Made by a program: the position numbers and the translations under genes
NCBI GenBank assembly: GCA_030407085.1
Contig: CM059587.1
Location: 103,871,501-103,935,500 of the forward strand
Direction of reading: 5' to 3'
From: Trichopria drosophilae
Lineage: Eukaryota; Arthropoda; Insecta; Hymenoptera; Diapriidae
DNA length: 64,000 bases
The notes under the pieces: model-generated
Told to the model about the DNA's origin: nothing
Database searches by the model: none
What the model saw: only the letters and a program-made list of their open reading frames with translations
Shown: positions 61,301-64,000 of the stretch, one piece after another
Position numbering within the stretch: the first letter of the stretch is position 1
Layout: every line of letters starts with the position of its first letter

Positions 61301-64000
61301 ATACTATTTAACCCTTTTCATGCCAAATGGCTATAATTTTGTCATGTTTTTCAAGGGAATATTTATCTGTGAAATGATAAGCAAACAATTTTCAAACCAA
61401 TATTTTCTGACGTACTTTTGTCCATACTTTTCAAATCTGCTATTAGTTTTATTCTATAACATTTCATTTTTTCAAAATGGCGACTAATTTACACAAAAAT
61501 AGGACTTTTACAATTTTTTTATTCGTTTAACGTAGTGGCTAATAATGTTCCCGTTGTCGGATCGGCACAAGTGTCTAGATGCTGTGGAATAATCACCATA
61601 ACTAAAATTTAAGTGACTCACAACGTCAAAATTCCAAATGTCCGATCCAATATGGGGTCTTTCACACGCATTTTTAATGTTTTTCCATTATTTTGAATGT
61701 TTTTAGTCCTTGACGCTTACTTTTTGAATAGCTTTCCTATATTTATCTCAGTCTGGTACCGAGTATATTCGAAAATAGCAATACAAGATGATATGCAATT
61801 CAAAATTGGTGAAAATATTATATTTTTATTATAATATAGATGTATTATGTATATCTCAGTTTGATATCGATTATGCAAGAAAATAATAATACAAGATGAT
61901 ATGAAATTCACAATAGTGGAAAATATTGTATTTTCTTTCATAATCGACATCGGACTGAGATAAATATAACAAAACTATTCAAAAAGAAAGCGTTAGTGAC
62001 TAAAACCATACAAAAAAATTAAAAAAAAAAAAAAAACATTAAAAATGCGTGTATAAGCCACCATATTGGATCGGCCATTTTGAATTTTGACATCCTATGT
62101 CGCTTAAATATTAGTTGCGGTTATTATTTCACAGGATCAAAACACTTATACCGATCCAACAACGGGAACGTTATTAGCCACTACGTTAAACAAATAAAAA
62201 AATTTTAAAAATCACGTTTTTTTGTAATTTAGCCGACATTTTGAAAAAATCAAACGTCGTAAAACAAAACTAATAGCAGATTTGAAAAGCACGGGCAAAG
62301 GTACATCAGAAAATATGGTTTTCAAAATTGTTTGCTTATCATTACACACATAAATATTCATTTGAAAATCACAAAATAATTGTGGCCGCTTGGCATGAAA
62401 AGGGTTAATTTTATGGTTAACGTTTTATATATTCTGCATATATTTCCGTTTAGTTATCGGAAGCTTTATCGACCTGCATTATAAAAGATATTGGATCTAA
62501 ATATGGAAGTACAATCAATCGAAAGGGGAAAACATTGAACGTCACAAAAGAAGGTTGTGAATTGGAAGCTTCCGATGAAATAAGATTTGGGAAACAGGAT
62601 CACATTTTCACGTAAGAAATATCTTTGAATTGAAAATGTCAACTGTTATTAATAAATCTTTGCTTCAAATATAGAGTGGAGTACATGCGAATACTAACGG
62701 TCACTTCCAGACTAAATAAAGATCATACGGATCAGTTATTAGAGATTTTGAATAAAGTCGGAGGTATAATAGCCCCTAATTTCTATGATGCTTGTACTCA
62801 CCTAACGGCAACAGAAGCCACGACTACGGACAAGGTTAGATTTTGTTTACCAAATTTGTTTACAGATTTAAAAATGAATTTAAAATAATTATTTCGTGAC
62901 TTAGATAATCTCGTCCTTGATTGCCGGGTTGCCGATCGTCAATATCAATTACTGGAAATCATTCCTGAAAGCTGTAGAAGCAAATGCGAGTCTACCAGAT
63001 CCGAATAAATATACCCTAACCCTTACTGATGCAAACATTAAACCAAACTCCATTTCACTTTTACCTAATCCAGCTCGTAAAACAATATTCCGAGGTAACA
63101 CATTTGTATGTTTCTCCGATGACCAGATGAAAATGTATAAAAAAATGATTGTTGGTTCAGGTATTTACGAAATTTTTTACTAAAACTATAACAAAATAAC
63201 GATCCAATGGTATTTTATTGTTATTTGCATTTTTAGGGGGAAAGCTTGTGAAATGCACTCTAAACGAATCTGTCGATTTAGACAGTATAATTTCAGACGA
63301 TAAGATATTTATGCAGTTTGGTACGACTCTCGAAACTACTAAAATTGGAGACGATTTTAGCGAAATGTATACAAATCTTCGTAAGTTTATGGGACAAATG
63401 ATATATTTCACATGTTTTTAACTTGATTGATTAATATTTTCAAATCGTTATGTAGAAGACAAGTTACAAAATAAAGGCTTACGAATGATTTCCGAGACCG
63501 AAATGCCTCTAGCGGTTTTGTACGTCTCAACAAAGCAGTATTGTAATCCGTCTTACGACTTTAAACATTTAATGAAAAGAAAACAATTGAAACAAGATAG
63601 TTCGAAAGTAATTGCTCCTGATACGCAGGATGTATATCCAAGTTCATCTACGCCACGTAACAAGGGATGCATTCCGGAAACCCACGATTTTATTGCCGAA
63701 ACTCAAGCAACAGATCGATTTAATGAATCGAAAAACATGGAAGAAGATTCGGAAAATAAAGTTGCTCCAACAGAGACACCTACAGAAAATACAACACCAC
63801 AGAAATTAGAAATAATTAAGAAACGACCTCGTGATGACTGCTTCGAAGATGACGAGATGGAAAGAGTTACAAAGAAATTCAATATTGAAAAGCGAACAAA
63901 GGAATTAACTATCGACCCGTCATCCGACATCGTCATTAACAGAAATCTCAGAGAACAAATTGTTCTTAATGCACAGGATGATTTGCCTAAAAAGACGGAT
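43340..64000 (+). CDS. NBN: Nibrin, partial (7 exons visible, 3' end outside window)
   Basis: Adaptor of the MRE11-RAD50-NBN complex that senses DNA double-strand breaks and recruits ATM. Exons: 43340-43364, 43436-43569, 62454-62611, 62675-62834, 62905-63160, 63237-63380 and 63456 to the window end (474 residues so far). The protein begins MWLL like vertebrate nibrin. FHA domain: GRK at 23-25, SISRSH at 36-41, SKYGS at 68-72 and DEIRFG. The BRCT1 region spans exons 4-5 (LLEILNKVGGI, then SLIAGLPIVNINYWKSFLKAV), then a second BRCT-like block (FRGNTFVCF, MIVGSGGKL, LAVLYVSTKQYC). Exon 7 continues as a long charged linker typical of nibrin. Phases agree at all joins. Intron 1 needs a GC donor (GATG|GCAAGT). 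Intron 2 is 18.9 kb of repeats. The MRE11- and ATM-binding C-terminus is not in view. Confidence 0.93.
43436..43569 (+). CDS. NBN: NBN exon 2 (FHA, first half)
   Basis: Acceptor TGTTTAG|GAA, donor TCG|GTAAAA. Encodes the GRK loop and SISRSH motif of the FHA domain. A LINE fragment begins only some 35 bp after the donor. Confidence 0.88.
43605..43890 (+). pseudogene. LINE reverse transcriptase fragment in NBN intron 2
   Basis: KYLGIIFNCNLSF...RTLGFVIRSTKHF...PYASSIWSPYHD...LRYLSF matches the segment after the FADD motif of the LINE at 24.1-25.2 kb, with one in-frame stop near 43846. Sense orientation, starting about 35 bp after NBN exon 2. Confidence 0.75.
43895..44170. mobile_element. Short foldback element
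   Basis: TTTTGGGCTGCTGATAACGAATA near 43910 has its inverse TATTCGTTATCAGCAACCCAAA near 44132. Related in part to 6215-6340. Confidence 0.65.
44590..45390. mobile_element. Foldback element (family of 37.3 kb)
   Basis: Inverted arms: ACCGCACAGATTCTGACG near 44600 against CGTTAGAAATCGTGCGGT near 45310, and AACGGAAAAACTTGGTAC against its inverse near 45140. No coding capacity. Confidence 0.7.
45494..47085. mobile_element. Word-saturated TIR element (word AACGTT)
   Basis: TIRs CCCGCTAAAC / GTTTAGCGGG. ACGT-centred words (AACGTT, GACGTT, TACGTT) occur about six times in the first 220 bp and about eleven times in the last 290 bp. The middle is AT-rich and holds a tRNA-like block at 45850-45950. 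Confidence 0.7.
45850..45950 (-). ncRNA. tRNA-derived SINE head
   Basis: On the - strand the A-box-like AGCGTAGTGGTTAAGACG and B-box GGGTTCGATCC have tRNA spacing. The anticodon stem does not pair well, so this is a SINE head or tRNA pseudogene rather than a working tRNA. Confidence 0.6.
47095..47370 (+). mobile_element. LINE 3' fragment
   Basis: FDKIMEYN-like and LASFINTCKRELYKF C-terminal LINE motifs, then GGGGCGCTTGCGCTCG and an ATAATAAATAAATAAATT tail. Confidence 0.55.
47925..47956 (+). other. CTTGAGGAGGGCAC hairpin-CGAAACG motif (copy 4)
   Basis: Stem GGCACAA / TTGTGTC followed by GAAACGT. Diverged start but the same layout. Confidence 0.5.
48300..48880 (-). mobile_element. LINE 3' fragment
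   Basis: On the - strand VNDVIFLHKL..IDCDYLL, then RNPNIFSLHTPRTNCAMNSPLFKMC, the family C-terminus, with stops in between. The tail is (TAAA)n at 48308-48332. Confidence 0.7.
49923..49953 (+). other. CTGAAGAGG-hairpin-CGAAACG motif (copy 5)
   Basis: CTGAAGAG, stem GACC, loop, GGTC, GAAACGT. The stem is the exact exchange of copy 1 (GGTC/GACC). Confidence 0.55.
50325..50556 (+). mobile_element. tRNA-derived SINE
   Basis: tRNA-like head (GGTGGCTCTATTGGTAGAG A box; GGTTCGATCCC B box; 50325-50395), then a 150-bp body and a poly-A end (about 50542-50552). The acceptor stem is imperfect, so it is not a working tRNA. Confidence 0.75.
50575..50790 (-). pseudogene. LINE reverse transcriptase fragment
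   Basis: On the - strand SIYLDFSKAFDSVNHSLL...FGISGALIRWL, the conserved motif A region of LINE reverse transcriptase. Only about 70 codons remain, directly downstream of the SINE. Confidence 0.75.
51264..52041 (-). mobile_element. Tc1-like element, internally deleted
   Basis: Perfect 11-bp TIRs CAGTGGCGCTC / GAGCGCCACTG, flanked by TA on both sides. A CTCTATTATTTTGACC / CTCTATATTTTTGAGC subterminal repeat is present near the right end. The only ORF encodes the transposase DNA-binding half; the catalytic DDE/D half is missing. Full Tc1 elements are about 1.3-1.6 kb; this one is 778 bp. Confidence 0.85.
51305..51697 (-). CDS. Truncated Tc1-type transposase, DNA-binding domain only (130 aa)
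   Basis: The protein begins MGRAKHTSDDERKQIF. It has a paired-like helix-turn-helix (LSMNKIAQLLHVSRKRIQNAI), the GRPRK AT-hook-like linker and a second HTH-like block (LKDILFNEHNIKLSTSTIKRRL): the two N-terminal HTH subdomains of Tc1/mariner transposases. It stops after residue 130, about where the catalytic domain should begin, and the left TIR follows within 41 bp. The ORF is free of frameshifts. It could still bind the TIRs and act as a repressor, but that is inference; an internally deleted passive copy is the simplest reading. Confidence 0.75.
   Translation of the reverse strand: MGRAKHTSDDERKQIFQLYKHDLSMNKIAQLLHVSRKRIQNAIKKSKETKIPIDNRGRPRKTCARMDRKMTLEVKKDPFLTAPRLKDILFNEHNIKLSTSTIKRRLCDAKLNGRISKKKPHVSKQIFEKD
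52265..52760. mobile_element. 0.5-kb foldback element
   Basis: AGATTATTTTAGTAACGAAA near 52269 and CAATTTCAATGTAAC have inverses near 52712-52755. No ORF. Confidence 0.65.
53120..53505 (+). pseudogene. Decayed copy of an arthropod multi-copy protein family of unknown function
   Basis: Fragments in two frames: VTVTFYRNRK-EFPKYFTKKSNIVYYTDVNGLI, then ELFIDSSKQ and KLKAVLLHNINYASLLLAHS...EFLIYGDLKILS. From memory these match a repeated arthropod family with an LFIDSSK..LKAVLLHNGN...CGDLKV signature, probably transposon-borne. Stops and a frameshift after FIDSSKQRN show it is dead. Confidence 0.5.
53557..56475. mobile_element. Word-saturated TIR element (word AAGTATT)
   Basis: Left end CCCAGCAAATGAAAAAGTAT, right end CTTTCGTTTGCTGTG. 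Both outer parts (53557-53720, 55800-56475) are packed with AAGTATT, AGCATT and GAATACTT words. It is interrupted by a related element at 53848-55344. Confidence 0.7.
53848..55344. mobile_element. Word-saturated TIR element (word ATTCATTGAA), nested
   Basis: Left end CCCAGCAAACGAAAATTC, right end TTTTCGTTGCCTGGG. ATTCATTGAA/TTCAATGAAT words fill both ends (53860-54060, 55090-55330). Nested in the AAGTATT element with a near-identical terminus. Confidence 0.75.
56476..57680. other. NBN intron sequence, no gene recognised
   Basis: A CpG-containing stretch at 56480-56690, then AT-rich unique-looking sequence. No exon or complete transposon is supported. Confidence 0.45.
57690..58745 (+). other. 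GC-richer island, possible LTR-retrotransposon remnant
   Basis: Contains the TATA-Inr promoter, C-rich leader-like sequence and, at the end, CAATAAAAAG like a poly(A) signal. No gag/pol coding sequence is recognised and direct LTRs were not found, so the LTR reading is weak. Confidence 0.3.
57834..57913 (+). promoter_or_regulatory. TATA-Inr promoter with downstream splice donor
   Basis: TATAAAA at 57834-57840, then an arthropod initiator TCAGTC at 57867-57872 (35 bp spacing) and a donor GAC|GTAAGTAAC at 57914. It lies in a GC-rich island (57690-58010) unlike the rest of the intron. It could drive a nested transcript or be the promoter of a decayed LTR element. Confidence 0.5.
59110..59933. 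mobile_element. 0.82-kb TTAA-bounded palindrome (piggyBac-like ends)
   Basis: TTAA-CCCATTAGCGCATACGGCAT...ATGCCGTATGCGCTAATGGG-TTAA. A pogo-like MITE end (GGACTACTG-TA, 59379) and GATCCGCCATTTTGAAT-like modules lie inside. Confidence 0.82.
60241..60310 (+). ncRNA. tRNA-like (SINE) fragment
   Basis: ATTCGGCAATCGAAAGGTCCC followed by GGGTTCGACGCC, a B-box-like T arm; the 5' half is missing. Confidence 0.4.
60458..60815. mobile_element. Word-saturated element (word GGAAT/ATTCC)
   Basis: Starts CAGCCAACGGAAAGGGATTG, similar to the CCCAGCAAACGAAA termini. GGAAT or ATTCC occurs at least sixteen times in 350 bp. Two AGGTTAGGTTAGGGAATT blocks lie inside. The right end is not certain. Confidence 0.6.
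60816..61311. other. NBN intron sequence, no gene recognised
   Basis: AT-rich sequence between two mobile elements. One short ORF on the - strand looks random. Confidence 0.5.
61312..62404. mobile_element. 1.09-kb TTAA-bounded palindrome (piggyBac-like ends)
   Basis: TTAA-CCCTTTTCATGCCAAATGGC...TTGGCATGAAAAGGG-TTAA. Long inverted arms (CCCGTTGTCGGATCGG near 61551, its inverse near 62153). It ends 49 bp before NBN exon 3. Confidence 0.85.
62454..62611 (+). CDS. NBN: NBN exon 3 (FHA, second half)
   Basis: Acceptor CCGTTTAG|TTA, donor TTCAC|GTAAGA. Encodes CIIKDIGSKYGSTIN and DEIRFGK, completing the FHA domain. It lies 49 bp after the end of a TTAA-bounded palindrome. Confidence 0.92.
62675..62834 (+). 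CDS. NBN: NBN exon 4 (BRCT1 start)
   Basis: Acceptor AATATAG|AGT, donor AAG|GTTAGA. Encodes RILTVTSRLNKD and the BRCT GGI and CTHLTA motifs. Confidence 0.92.
62905..63160 (+). CDS. NBN: NBN exon 5 (BRCT1 end, linker, BRCT2 start)
   Basis: Acceptor GACTTAG|ATA, donor TCAG|GTATTT. Contains PIVNINYWKSFLKAV with the BRCT tryptophan, then the FRGNTFVCF strand of the next domain. Confidence 0.92.
63237..63380 (+). CDS. NBN: NBN exon 6
   Basis: Acceptor TTTTTAG|GGG, donor TTC|GTAAGT. Starts inside the glycine pair of GSGGKL and continues through the second BRCT-like region. Confidence 0.9.
63456..64000 (+). CDS. NBN: NBN exon 7, cut by the window edge
   Basis: Acceptor TATGTAG|AAG; open for 181 codons to the last base. 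LRMISETEMPLAVLYVSTKQYC closely follows the vertebrate region; the rest is a low-conservation acidic/basic linker with a KKRPRDD patch that could be a nuclear localisation signal. Confidence 0.92.

Noticed and set aside
1..64000. CRISPR array or bacterial operons
   Set aside because: The window is eukaryotic; repeats are inverted or dispersed, not regularly spaced direct repeats.

Overview
This is a 64 kb stretch of AT-rich eukaryotic nuclear DNA with spliced genes, dense transposon remnants and inverted repeats. Gene structure, TATA/TCAGT-type promoter signals, Jockey/CR1-like LINE fragments and piggyBac- and Tc1-type termini all fit an insect. I cannot assign the order from sequence alone.

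Five protein genes can be reconstructed exon by exon. (1) A TspanC8 tetraspanin closest to TSPAN33, + strand, 1986-19403, five exons, 277 aa, with the eight diagnostic cysteines in its large loop. (2) ANAPC13 (APC/C subunit), - strand, 36364-36128. (3) ZFAND1, - strand, exons 36055-35630 and 31405-31034; its ATG lies only 72 bp after the ANAPC13 stop, an operon-like arrangement. (4) GMPPB (mannose-1-phosphate guanylyltransferase beta), + strand, 40630-42521, five exons, 359 aa. (5) Nibrin (NBN), + strand, 43340 to beyond the window end, seven visible exons (FHA and BRCT region), with an apparent GC-AG first intron and an 18.9 kb second intron. A possible short extra exon on the - strand (29975-30042) is unassigned. 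The genes are housekeeping genes from different pathways; I see no functional cluster beyond the close ANAPC13/ZFAND1 pair.

Most of the rest is mobile DNA in introns and intergenic space: LINE 3' ends on both strands; tRNA-derived SINEs; a deleted Tc1-like element keeping only the DNA-binding half of its transposase; pogo/Tigger-like MITEs flanked by TA, several carrying GCGCATGCGC; and piggyBac-like elements bounded by TTAA + CCC...GGG + TTAA, including three long palindromes of about 0.8-1.5 kb. There are also other long foldback elements, nested up to three levels at 37.3-39.9 kb.

The most unusual signals are: (a) a recurring class of TIR elements whose interiors are saturated with one short degenerate word specific to each element (AACGTT, AAGTATT, ATTCATTGAA, GGAAT, AGATTCT, GGATA, GTAAAA), several sharing a CCCAGCAAACGAAA-like terminus; (b) a hammerhead-ribozyme-like motif on the - strand at 29861-29931 with 10-nt complementary loops; (c) five dispersed hairpins framed by TGAAGAGG...CGAAACG with covarying stems; (d) a 200-bp near-identical direct duplication at 26.8 and 29.5 kb.
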